This document shows positions 53,477-61,560 of a stretch of 64,000 nucleotides of DNA, piece by piece; position 1 is the first letter of the stretch, and every line of letters begins with the position of its first letter. This DNA is from Arenibacter sp. F20364 (GTDB lineage: Bacteria > Bacteroidota > Bacteroidia > Flavobacteriales > Flavobacteriaceae), in the NCBI RefSeq assembly GCF_023015905.1, contig NZ_JALKBD010000009.1, positions 1-64,000 on the forward strand, read 5' to 3'. The notes beneath the pieces were generated by a model, which was not told the origin of the DNA, searched no databases, and saw nothing but the letters and a program-made list of their open reading frames with translations. A program made the translations under genes and the position numbers.

Positions 53477-54157
53477 TTATTGTTTTTTGTTTGTAGTCAC
53501 CCAAGTCTTATAGACCGGCAATTGTAAGGCATTCTGGCCCGTAGGGGTCCCCAACAAGGCGTTTGGCACCTCTAGCACAATGGACATGGTGTTTTTTCCC
53601 TCAAAGGTATCCACAGCCTCCTCTGCGGTCTTAAATCCACCAGGGGCCATTCCTCCGATAACGGCGTTAAATTGGAAGAAATCGAAGAAAAAAGAATCTT
53701 GTCTAGGTCCGGCAAAAAGTGTTACACCATTCGCCGTTGTTTCCTTGATGGCGGTTGTTCCTGAAATTTCCACACTTCCCAATGGCGAGTCGGTCATAAC
53801 CTCACTATCCATTCCAGTTTTCAAAGGTGCTACGGGTCCAAAAAAATACATTCTCCCCTCCCTTGGTATGGCCTGAATAACCAAATCCTCGACCAAGTCG
53901 CCATCGGTATCAATATTGATTTCCGTCAACACCATTTCATCAAAGCTTCCATAAGCCAAATCTGGCAGCACGTTGGATTGAAGATCCACCACAAAAACAG
54001 TGTTGTCCGAACCTTCCGAAGGCTCAAATCCGTAAAAATCTGCTATATCTGCAGAAGTTCCCATGGAGGACGGAGCGTCTATGTGATCCGCTGCCACCAA
54101 AATAGCCCCAGCTACCACTAGCAAGCCAAGTCCAAATAATAATTTTGTCTTTTTCAT
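53477..54157 (-). CDS. DUF4331-type secreted protein, N-terminal-half-like
   Basis: A 226-residue exported protein (signal LLFGLGLLVVAGAILVAA) with the DUF4331 opening ADHIDAPSS...ADIADFYGFEPSEG and the segment FAGPRQDSFFFDFFQFN. It lacks the C-terminal GRxLTDD region, which is instead in the next gene. The pair together would equal one normal-length DUF4331 protein; each has its own signal peptide, so this is a split into two secreted chains rather than a frameshift. Ends TTNKKQ. First gene of the cluster. Confidence 0.85.
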   Translation of the reverse strand: MKKTKLLFGLGLLVVAGAILVAADHIDAPSSMGTSADIADFYGFEPSEGSDNTVFVVDLQSNVLPDLAYGSFDEMVLTEINIDTDGDLVEDLVIQAIPREGRMYFFGPVAPLKTGMDSEVMTDSPLGSVEISGTTAIKETTANGVTLFAGPRQDSFFFDFFQFNAVIGGMAPGGFKTAEEAVDTFEGKNTMSIVLEVPNALLGTPTGQNALQLPVYKTWVTTNKKQ

Positions 54158-54335
54158 AATTAAGATATTTTTTAGATTAAAATCACCCTTACCTACGGAG
54201 GTTGAATTGTAGGGGTTTGGTTTTAAATGTTAATATTATGTTAACTTATAAATAAGCCTGTTTACCGAAAAAACGACCTTAATAGGAATGAAGTCCCGTA
54301 TTTTAATTTAATTTTATCCTCTAAAATTTGGGTCT

Positions 54336-55523
54336 ATGAATCCATCTGCTTCTGGTTGGATAGATAAGTTTGGGTATCTAGTAAAGGACAACAATGATTA
54401 TTTTGGCTCCTTTGAGGATTTATACGCCCTTTTAAAAAGTACCGGTTTTGTTTATGGGATCAATTTGGACATACCCCCTTTCATCGTCAAAGAGGTTCCC
54501 CTATCGGAGGACGAGAAAGCAAAGATCAATTTAATAACCGCACTCTATTTTACATATAAGCTTAAGAATAAGGAACCTAATTTTGAAGCCTTTTTGGGAT
54601 ACATCTTTAAGTTCTATAAAGATTTGGGAATAAGCCGGATCTCCTTTTTAAATAAATTTTTAACGGGAAAGAAAACATCCTCCAAACTGGAAAACCTTTT
54701 AAATTCCAGAATATATTTGGACGATAACGTTATTAGTAAGACATTCAATAACATCATAACCAATTCGTTGCTTTTTATAGATGTCCTAAGTTTTAAAAAG
54801 TATCTCGAAGGCGAAACCGCGATAAAAGAATATGCCCAAAGACTGGAACATATCACCATAAATATTACATATCACACCTTAAATTCGAAAGAGAAAAATA
54901 AGAATGACGAAAAACTGGCGCAACTTTTTGCTTCCTCATTGACCTTTATTGCAAGTGAAAAACAGAATTTCGATGGGTCCTATAGGAACGAATTGGTCAA
55001 CAAATATTCGACTACCGAAAATAGGTATTTTTTGGATGTTGCCTGCTTGACAGTGTGGGAAGATCAGTCACTTGATTACACGGAATCGGAGTTCATTTTT
55101 GGCATAGGAAGGGACCTTGGTTTTGACCCAAATGAAATCGCAAAATCACTGAAGGACGTTACTGGATTTTTTCAATTGAACGCCGACAAAATACCCCATC
55201 TAAAAGACCATAATTTAGCCGTCCAATTTTACGATAGCATGTCCAAAATTGTAAATAAGCTAATCCTTAGAAACAGTAAACGACTTCAAAAAGAACTTTC
55301 AGAAAGCAAGGAATTAGTCTACTTATTATCTAAATCCACCGTAAAAGATCTTAGCCCGGAAGAGAAGAAAAAAGTACAGAATCAACTGGTGGATATTTTT
55401 AAAAGTATCCCTTCGCTCGCAATTTTCATACTTCCCGGGGGGGCAGTTTTGTTACCAATATTCATTAAATTGATTCCTAAATTACTACCTTCCTCCTTTG
55501 ACGACAATAGGGTTGAAGAATAA
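54336..55523 (+). CDS. LETM1-related biofilm-associated protein
   Basis: A 395-residue mainly alpha-helical protein. The N-terminus MNPSASGWIDKFGYLVKD and the C-terminal LETM1-like part (KELVYLLSKSTVKDLSPEEKKKVQNQLVDIFKSIPSL...FILPGGAVLLPIFIKLIPKLLPSSF) match the flavobacterial LETM1-related group. The conserved GG...LLPxxxxxLPKLLPSSF is the same segment found in the ribosome-binding domain of mitochondrial LETM1. One C-terminal hydrophobic stretch may lie in a membrane. Role unknown; the biofilm name is from database usage that I recall. Monocistronic. Confidence 0.82.
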   Translation: MNPSASGWIDKFGYLVKDNNDYFGSFEDLYALLKSTGFVYGINLDIPPFIVKEVPLSEDEKAKINLITALYFTYKLKNKEPNFEAFLGYIFKFYKDLGISRISFLNKFLTGKKTSSKLENLLNSRIYLDDNVISKTFNNIITNSLLFIDVLSFKKYLEGETAIKEYAQRLEHITINITYHTLNSKEKNKNDEKLAQLFASSLTFIASEKQNFDGSYRNELVNKYSTTENRYFLDVACLTVWEDQSLDYTESEFIFGIGRDLGFDPNEIAKSLKDVTGFFQLNADKIPHLKDHNLAVQFYDSMSKIVNKLILRNSKRLQKELSESKELVYLLSKSTVKDLSPEEKKKVQNQLVDIFKSIPSLAIFILPGGAVLLPIFIKLIPKLLPSSFDDNRVEE

Positions 55524-55615
55524 CACCGAAATTGTCCGAAATCGACACTATAAGAAAAACCTATAGTAAGTATTTTTTACACTTAAAATAATCAAAATCA
55601 ATTACTTAAATAACT

Positions 55616-56371
55616 TTACTCTAACCATAACTTAAAGTCTTTTACTCGTTCCCTACTCACAATAATTTCCTGCCCTTTAAAGCGATTTAATTTGATTTCC
55701 AGCCTGGAATTTGTGTAGGATACTATATCTTTTATATGACTGATATTGACGTAGAACTTTCTGCTAACCCTGAAAAAGGAATTGGGGTGAAGCTCCGATT
55801 CCAAGTTCTCCAAAGTATGGTCCAACAGATAATTTCGGCCATCGATGGTGGACGCATAGGTACCTTTGTTCTCACTGTAAAAACATTCTATTTCCTCCGC
55901 GTTGATAATTTTCAGATGCTGCCCTACGCTCACCGTAAACCTCTTCTTGTATTCCCGTTCCAAAGGATTGACCAGCAACTTTTTTATGTCCTCAAAATCG
56001 AGCGACATTTTTCGTTTTTCAGGTCTAAATGCGAGGTACTTTTTTACTGCAATTTCCAGCTCTTCATCATCTATGGGTTTTAATAAATAATCTATGCTGT
56101 TCAACTTAAATGCCTGCAATGCATATTCATCATATGCGGTCGTAAAAATGACCGAACTTTTAATCTCGACCGCTTCAAAAATTTCAAACGAAAGTCCGTC
56201 CGACAGTTGAATATCCAAAAAAATTAAATCCGGATGTTGATTTTCCCGAAACCAAAAAACGGCCTCTTCTACGGAGTAGAGCATGGTGGAAACCTCTACC
56301 TTCAAATTGGATAATAATCTACCCAATCTTCTGGCTGCAGGTTTTTCATCTTCAATTATGATTGCGTTCAT
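55616..56371 (-). CDS. LytTR-family response regulator of the 2TM operon
   Basis: A 251-residue regulator. Receiver domain 1-120: EDEKPAARRL with acidic residues, phosphoacceptor in DLIFLDIQLSDGLSF, and Lys in LLKPIDDEE. LytTR domain ~145-248: EIECFYSENKGTYASTIDGRNYLL, FFRVSRKFYVNISHI. It is the last gene of an operon starting with a LytS-type kinase and three 2TM proteins, so this kinase-regulator pair is very probably cognate. Confidence 0.94.
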   Translation of the reverse strand: MNAIIIEDEKPAARRLGRLLSNLKVEVSTMLYSVEEAVFWFRENQHPDLIFLDIQLSDGLSFEIFEAVEIKSSVIFTTAYDEYALQAFKLNSIDYLLKPIDDEELEIAVKKYLAFRPEKRKMSLDFEDIKKLLVNPLEREYKKRFTVSVGQHLKIINAEEIECFYSENKGTYASTIDGRNYLLDHTLENLESELHPNSFFRVSRKFYVNISHIKDIVSYTNSRLEIKLNRFKGQEIIVSRERVKDFKLWLE

Positions 56372-56419
56372 TTTTATTGGTTAATTGGTTATTGATTGAT
56401 CGCCCTGGCAATTCCCCAC

Positions 56420-56743
56420 TTATTCTTCCATATATTTTCGCAATTGCCTTGCTTCCCACTTTTTTATAAATCCGGACTTAAACCTAAAGTGGTATATCCC
56501 TATGACCAACAAAACCACTCCCCAGATAATTGGAATAAAAACAAAATTCCAATCCATCCAAGTTAAAAACCCTTCATCCCTCACCCCTTTACCTACAAAG
56601 AAGTCAATAATCCTTCCTTTAAACAAAAAGAGCAGAAGGCTCATTATCACATATATCACTATGTGTGCGTAAAAATTCTTAAGATTGTCTACGCGTTTTT
56701 TTGCGCGAATGTACTTTTCAATATCGCCCTTGTCCTTATCCAT
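56420..56743 (-). CDS. 2TM domain protein C
   Basis: A 107-residue protein consisting of one 2TM domain: a charged N-terminal helix (YIRAKKRVDNLKNFYAHIVIY), two transmembrane helices (MSLLLFLF; FVFIPIIWGVVLLVIGIYHF) and a C-terminal KKWEARQLRKYMEE. Its start overlaps the stop of the preceding 2TM gene as TAATG. Third of three small 2TM genes after the kinase. Function unknown. Confidence 0.88.
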   Translation of the reverse strand: MDKDKGDIEKYIRAKKRVDNLKNFYAHIVIYVIMSLLLFLFKGRIIDFFVGKGVRDEGFLTWMDWNFVFIPIIWGVVLLVIGIYHFRFKSGFIKKWEARQLRKYMEE

Positions 56744-57072
56744 TATCTATATTTTTCGGATTCCTGCTTTTCTTTATCCATATGTTTCCTTATCTGTCTT
56801 TCCTCCCATTCCTTGTTGAAAAAAGGACTATAGGAGAACACCTTTAAACCATGAAAAAAAAGTCCAATCCCCCAAAATAACCACACCGCAAAAGAGCCGA
56901 AGTCCCAAAATGCCTCCACAAAGGATTCCCCCTTACCCATATTTTCTATAATCTTAGTTGTCGTAATAAACAAATTAACCGCTATATAAACGGCCAAGTG
57001 AATATAAAAGCCCTTTAATTCAGCCACCTGTTTTTTGGCGCGTTCCAATTTTTTATCTTCATCGTAATCCAT
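56743..57072 (-). CDS. 2TM domain protein B
   Basis: A 109-residue 2TM protein: KLERAKKQVAELKGFYIHL, two membrane helices (AVYIAVNLFITTTKI; FAVWLFWGIGLFFHGLKVF) and FFNKEWEERQIRKHMDKE. The start is placed at the ATG that overlaps the previous stop (TAATG), matching the junction to the next gene; an ATG three codons earlier is also possible. The motif at the second helix resembles the kinase-linked domain GWGFGVAVHAMEVFG. Confidence 0.85.
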   Translation of the reverse strand: MDYDEDKKLERAKKQVAELKGFYIHLAVYIAVNLFITTTKIIENMGKGESFVEAFWDFGSFAVWLFWGIGLFFHGLKVFSYSPFFNKEWEERQIRKHMDKEKQESEKYR

Positions 57073-57374
57073 TATTTCCATCTGTTTTCTCTTTCATCAT
57101 CTTGCATAAACTCCCTTATTTTTCGCTCCTCCCAATTCTTTCCAAAAAAAGGATTCAGACCAAAAACTTTCACGGCCTTAAACACCAACCCTATCCCCCA
57201 GCCAAAAGCCGCCCATAGAAACCACGGGTACCGCCATTGATCGGTCCAGTAATTAAGAGCTGCCAGGAAGCCTATAAAAACAAAATAGGACATAAGGCTT
57301 AAATAGAATTTTTTAATTGCCTCCACTCTCTCTTTGGCCCGGAAGTATTTACTTTCCTTATCTATGTTTTCCAT
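57072..57374 (-). CDS. 2TM domain protein A
   Basis: A 100-residue 2TM protein closest to the domain fused to the kinase: YFRAKERVEAIKKFYLSLMSY, FLAALNYWTDQW, AAFGWGIGLVFKAVKVFGLNPFFGKNWEERKIREFMQ, against the kinase's KNWEERKIQKYM. Two membrane helices with a conserved WG/GLxxxxxKVFGxNPF segment and a charged C-terminal tail. First of the three after the kinase, ~90 bases downstream of it. Function unknown. Confidence 0.9.
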   Translation of the reverse strand: MENIDKESKYFRAKERVEAIKKFYLSLMSYFVFIGFLAALNYWTDQWRYPWFLWAAFGWGIGLVFKAVKVFGLNPFFGKNWEERKIREFMQDDERENRWK

Positions 57375-57463
57375 GATTTAATTTTAATTCAAATTTCGCG
57401 AAACAACCCAACTTTCTCAAAAAGGAATTTATGAACTGTTGAATTTAAAGGATGGACTGTACC

Positions 57464-58801
57464 CTAAAAACTCTCATCGTCCATATATTTTTGAATTTTT
57501 CTTTCTTCCCAGTTTTTACCCAAGAGTGGGTTGTAACCAAAAACCTCCATGGCGTGCACTGCAACACCAAATCCCCATCCTATGGCCGGAAAAATTACCC
57601 ATGGAAAGCTGGTGGTGTTATAATTTACAACTGCCAGGATGGGCAACACCACGCAGTAGGAAATAAGATTCCCATAAAACCCCTTGATCGCCTCTACCTG
57701 TTCTTTGGCTTTTTGATACCTCTTATCCTCCAAAAATGTTTGCTGGGTTTCCCTTTGTCCGATTCCTTTGGTCAGCACAGGCAGTTTTACCGTGAATTCT
57801 GAAGTAGTTTTTTCAATCTGCACCTCCTTATTGGACAATATATGATATCGCTCCTGTATATTCTTTAGTCCAACCCCACTACTTTTTTTAACGACTTGCT
57901 TTTCCTGTAAATTGTTGGAAACACAAAGCATTCCCCCCTGTTCGTATACCCTTATCCGCAAAGGCTTTGCAGAAGTCACCACATTGTGTTTAACCGCGTT
58001 TTCCAATAATAGCTGTAGGGATAAGGGTACTATTTTTGCCTCGGCATCACTGCCCTTTTCAAGAATATCAAAAACAATACTATCCTCAAATCTCATTTTC
58101 AACAACCTCACATAAGTTTTGGCGAAGGCAAGCTCTTCATCCACGGTTACCAAGTCCTTGTTTTTCTGCTCCAAAACATAACGATACACCTTTGAAAGGG
58201 AGGTGGTAAATTTTTGCGCCTGCGCAGCATCCTCGTCAATTAGGCTAGTCAACACATTTAAGCTATTAAAAAGAAAATGTGGATCCAATTGATTCTTAAG
58301 TGCATCAAACTTGGCAGAGGCAGTACCGGCAATTATTTTCTGTTCCTTTACCTTATTCTCCTGTCTATTTTTAAAGTACCAAGCCAAATAAAATATTGCC
58401 GAAATCAAAATCGCCAACAACAAGGAAACTTTGTAATCCTCCAATTTCTCATTTATCAAGAAATCAGAAATCGGAATTTTTCCAATGCCCACCCTAAGAA
58501 TTAAACGGGAAACAAATATCCCGGCCAAAGAGAGCACTATATTACCTGAGACACCTAATAATAGGCGCCATTTTTGGTAAAACTGATTTTTATATTTCGT
58601 GATAAGAAACTGGATCCAGTAGGCATTTACCATATAAAGAATTACCGCGAAAATCATATTGCCGTAGTACTCACGCAAAGCTCTTTGGTAGCTAAAACCT
58701 TCGTCGAAATTTCCCATAAAAAAGAAAACGGCAAGAAATATAAAATAAATCAGGGTCCCAATAAATACGGCATTTCCTAAATGTTTAATAAATCGCATCA
58801 T
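57464..58801 (-). CDS. LytS-type sensor histidine kinase with C-terminal 2TM domain
   Basis: A 445-residue membrane kinase. The N-terminal half has four hydrophobic helices (e.g. AVFIGTLIYFIFLAVFFFMG; LLLAILISAIFYLAWYF). Next is the His_kinase box with LKNQLDPHFLFNSLNVL (phospho-His near 180), then an HATPase region with N-box LSLQLLLENAVKHN and SSGVGLKNIQERYHIL. After ~345 there is an added 2TM domain: RYQKAKEQVEAIKGFYGNL, two helices, and NPLLGKNWEERKIQKYMDD at the end. Placing membrane helices after the catalytic domain is unusual for a kinase. It is the first or second gene of the operon. Confidence 0.92.
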   Translation of the reverse strand: MMRFIKHLGNAVFIGTLIYFIFLAVFFFMGNFDEGFSYQRALREYYGNMIFAVILYMVNAYWIQFLITKYKNQFYQKWRLLLGVSGNIVLSLAGIFVSRLILRVGIGKIPISDFLINEKLEDYKVSLLLAILISAIFYLAWYFKNRQENKVKEQKIIAGTASAKFDALKNQLDPHFLFNSLNVLTSLIDEDAAQAQKFTTSLSKVYRYVLEQKNKDLVTVDEELAFAKTYVRLLKMRFEDSIVFDILEKGSDAEAKIVPLSLQLLLENAVKHNVVTSAKPLRIRVYEQGGMLCVSNNLQEKQVVKKSSGVGLKNIQERYHILSNKEVQIEKTTSEFTVKLPVLTKGIGQRETQQTFLEDKRYQKAKEQVEAIKGFYGNLISYCVVLPILAVVNYNTTSFPWVIFPAIGWGFGVAVHAMEVFGYNPLLGKNWEERKIQKYMDDESF

Positions 58802-58820
58802 CGAATTTTATTGTCACCTG

Positions 58821-59108
58821 TTAAAATTTGCCCCAAAAACTGCCTTTACTACCTTGGTCAGAAAGGGAGGATATAGGTTTAAAGTTAACGAAAAGATTCC
58901 AAGGTGGCACCTGACACATTGAATTGGCCGGAGTAACATTTTCATGATAAAAAGTTGTCCCTGCAAGTGTTTCCAACTTCAATTCAATTCCATTACAATG
59001 TTGACTTACAGCAATAAAGGAACAATTATCTAACAACTTACTTTCATCTTGTACCCCTACCAATCCATTAACGATTGTGGCTATAATTATCAATATGATT
59101 TTTTGCAT
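58821..59108 (-). CDS. Small secreted hypothetical protein upstream of the 2TM kinase
   Basis: A 95-residue protein with a signal peptide (IILIIIATIVNGLVG). The mature part has three cysteines (DNCSFI, QHCNGI, SMCQVPPW), which suggests a disulfide-bonded extracytoplasmic protein. No family is recognised. It ends 19 bases before the kinase start and reads in the same direction, so it could be co-transcribed and be a ligand, sensor partner or target of the kinase. It might be a spurious frame; codon usage looks ordinary. Confidence 0.5.
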   Translation of the reverse strand: MQKIILIIIATIVNGLVGVQDESKLLDNCSFIAVSQHCNGIELKLETLAGTTFYHENVTPANSMCQVPPWNLFVNFKPISSLSDQGSKGSFWGKF

Positions 59109-59229
59109 AGCTCAGTTTTATATAAGGTGCTAACTACGCAAAGATGTTTTAAATCAAATAGATAGGGAAATTGAATCAACCGAATTGTAGATTTACTGAG
59201 ATGAGTTGAAAAGGAACCAACTAGAAATG

Positions 59230-59261
59230 AAAAAGAGGACGCACCCCTACGTCCTCTTTTT
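59230..59261 (-). terminator. Terminator downstream of the sugar-oxidation gene group
   Basis: AAAAAGAGGACG, 8-base loop, CGTCCTCTTTTT: a 12-bp perfect stem, U-run on both strands. It lies ~210 bases past the oxidoreductase stop. The rest of 59109-59472 is AT-rich with no gene visible. Confidence 0.88.
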
Positions 59262-59472
59262 GAATTTTAAAAAATAGTTTCGTTTTAGATAACTTATTTT
59301 TCAAGTCTTACTTATGAATGTTAAAATTAGCAATTATTTTTAAATAAGTAGTGCTTTTTTTAAAAAATTATTAACGCTAATCATAATTCACCTTCAAGAA
59401 AATCTCCTTAACACCTGCTACTTGACTTAAAACATCACTTAAGATTTTATTCTGTACGGCACAGAAAACAAA

Positions 59473-60606
59473 CTATTTACCTGAAAAAGTAAAATCCGGC
59501 AGCTTGATTATCGCACCTCCTTTGAGCGCAGACTCATGTGCAAGAATACCTACACAGGTTATATTGGCGGACTGTTTTGCATTGGGGTAAGGCGCTTTAT
59601 CCCGAACCAGAGCATTTACAAATTCGTGGACCAGATGTGGATGTGACCCCCCATGTCCGGCTCCCTGGGTAAACGAAAGGTGTTGGTGCTCATCGGAATC
59701 GTATACTCCTTTGGTTGTAAAATGTTGTATTTCCTTAGGTAGCAATTTTGCGAAATCCGGACTCTCCACTTCCTCTGGAATTTCGGGTTCTGGTTTTTTG
59801 GCCGTATGCACTACCAATGGCTTCCCTTCGATCAAGGGCCATTCTACCGATTTCTTTGAACCATAAACCTCAAAACTTTCCCTGTATTGTCTGGCTACAT
59901 CAAAAAGGGAACGGTATACTTGGGCACTTAAATCCGAATTCCGAAATTTAATATGCGTAGTCTCTACTGCAAATGGCGAGTTGTAATGAGATATAAGCTC
60001 CTCCCGTATAGTTCCCGAACCAAAACAGGAGACGTATTCAGCCTCCCCCCTCGTAAGGGCCAATACGGGGCCTACACAATGTGTTGCGTAGTGCATTGGA
60101 GGCAAACCCGGCCAATAATTGGGCCAACCATCCATATCCTGCTGGTGGCTTGCTTTTAAAAACTGTACCTTGCCCAGTTCACCTTTTTCGTACAACTCCT
60201 TCATATACAGAAACTCCCTGGCATAAACTACCGTTTCCATCATCATATAGGTGAGGCCGGTTTCCTGAGTTAGGCGTACAATTTCCTCACATTCTTCCAC
60301 TGTAGTCGCCATAGGCACGGTACAGGCCACATGTTTCCCGGCTTTTAGAGCTTTAATGGACTGAATACCGTGGTCGGGAATTGGGGTATTAATATGCACC
60401 GCATCTATTTCCGGGTCCTGCAGCAGGTCTTCATAGGAAGTATATCTTTTTTCAATGTTGAACGCATCGGCCAACTCCTTTAATTTGACAGGATTCCTTT
60501 GTGATATAGCTACTAAATTAGCATTTGGATGCTTTTGGTAGATAGGAATAAATTCTGCTCCAAATCCCAAACCAACTATAGCGATATTTACTTTCTTATT
60601 GCTCAT
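59473..60606 (-). CDS. Gfo/Idh/MocA family oxidoreductase with altered EKP motif
   Basis: A 377-residue NAD(P)-dependent oxidoreductase-like protein, presumably acting on a sugar. The N-terminal Rossmann domain has VGLGFGAEF (12-19) and the C-terminal alpha/beta domain carries the substrate pocket (HQQDMDGWPNYW; GAGHGGSHPHLVHEF). In the normal family a Lys in GKHVxCEKP is catalytic; here the segment is GKHVACTVPMATT (91-102), so EK is replaced by TV. Several His residues (HYATHCVGP; HGGSHPH) may supply metal or catalysis instead. It is 11 bases after the TIM-barrel gene, in one operon with it. Confidence 0.88.
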   Translation of the reverse strand: MSNKKVNIAIVGLGFGAEFIPIYQKHPNANLVAISQRNPVKLKELADAFNIEKRYTSYEDLLQDPEIDAVHINTPIPDHGIQSIKALKAGKHVACTVPMATTVEECEEIVRLTQETGLTYMMMETVVYAREFLYMKELYEKGELGKVQFLKASHQQDMDGWPNYWPGLPPMHYATHCVGPVLALTRGEAEYVSCFGSGTIREELISHYNSPFAVETTHIKFRNSDLSAQVYRSLFDVARQYRESFEVYGSKKSVEWPLIEGKPLVVHTAKKPEPEIPEEVESPDFAKLLPKEIQHFTTKGVYDSDEHQHLSFTQGAGHGGSHPHLVHEFVNALVRDKAPYPNAKQSANITCVGILAHESALKGGAIIKLPDFTFSGK

Positions 60607-60617
60607 TTTCTTTATTT

Positions 60618-61475
60618 TTAATTAAATGTCCTTTTCATAAAATCGATTCCTTGGCTAGCAAATTCATCTTGACTCTTTGCCAAGTTTTTCCAGATACATA
60701 CTGCCCCTGCCAACTCTTTGATCTCCGGAGTAAAACTTTCAATAACTATTGCCCCTTTATAATCAATAGCCTTCAATCCTTCTGCAAAATCGGCCCAGGG
60801 AGTTAGTCCTGTGCCGGGAATTCCCCTATGGTTCTCAGAAACCTGAACATGCAATAATTTATCCCCTACCGTTTCTATTGCTTTGGCAATACTCCCTTCC
60901 TCAATGGTCATGTGAAACCCATCCAGTAATACTTTAGCACAATGATGGTTAACATCTCTAATAAAACGCATTACATCCTCTGCGGTATTGATCATGTCGG
61001 ATTCAAAACGATTGAGAGGCTCCAAGGCAATGGACAAACCATGGCTCTGGGCCATAGAGCAAACTTTTGAAATATTGGATACCGCCAAGTCCCATTCCTT
61101 TTTACGCTCTTCTTTAGGAAGCATTCTTGCCTTACCCACCGCTGCGTACATGGGTCCCGCCAAAAAATCCACCTCCCATAGATTACAAAGTTCAAAGCAT
61201 TTTTCTATGTAATCGAAGCAATTTTGATGTACTGCGGTATCTTTGTGCGTGAGATCCTTCGCAGGACCAAAGGCTCCGCAAACAACTGCCTGTAGTCCGT
61301 TATCCTTTAGTGCTTTCTTTATCACCTCTCCATTGATCAATTCAGGGTCTTCAACCGGGATTTCTACCAGATCGTACCCCATCCCTTTAATTTTAGGGAA
61401 CAAGGCAATGGACTGGGTACTGAAAGGTGATTCCCAAAGCCAAGTACTTACACCGTATTTTATGTTATTTACCAT
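60618..61475 (-). CDS. Sugar phosphate isomerase/epimerase family (TIM barrel)
   Basis: A 285-residue AP-endonuclease-2-like TIM barrel. The motifs are those of ketose 3-epimerases and hydroxypyruvate isomerases: IALEPLNRFESD (metal Glu), LLDGFHMTIEEGS (Asp, His), LLHVQVSENHRGIPGTG (His, Arg), and IVIESF (last Glu). All four metal ligand positions seem present. It is exported neither by signal nor anchor, so it acts in the cytosol. It lies between the oxidoreductase and the large dehydrogenase-like gene and likely uses the same sugar. Confidence 0.9.
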   Translation of the reverse strand: MVNNIKYGVSTWLWESPFSTQSIALFPKIKGMGYDLVEIPVEDPELINGEVIKKALKDNGLQAVVCGAFGPAKDLTHKDTAVHQNCFDYIEKCFELCNLWEVDFLAGPMYAAVGKARMLPKEERKKEWDLAVSNISKVCSMAQSHGLSIALEPLNRFESDMINTAEDVMRFIRDVNHHCAKVLLDGFHMTIEEGSIAKAIETVGDKLLHVQVSENHRGIPGTGLTPWADFAEGLKAIDYKGAIVIESFTPEIKELAGAVCIWKNLAKSQDEFASQGIDFMKRTFN

Positions 61476-61560
61476 GCTTTAATTATTACTTAAAATAAAT
61501 TAATGTTGCATCCTATCATACAATTATTTATGAGTACCCTTTTTAAGGCTGATTGTGGTA

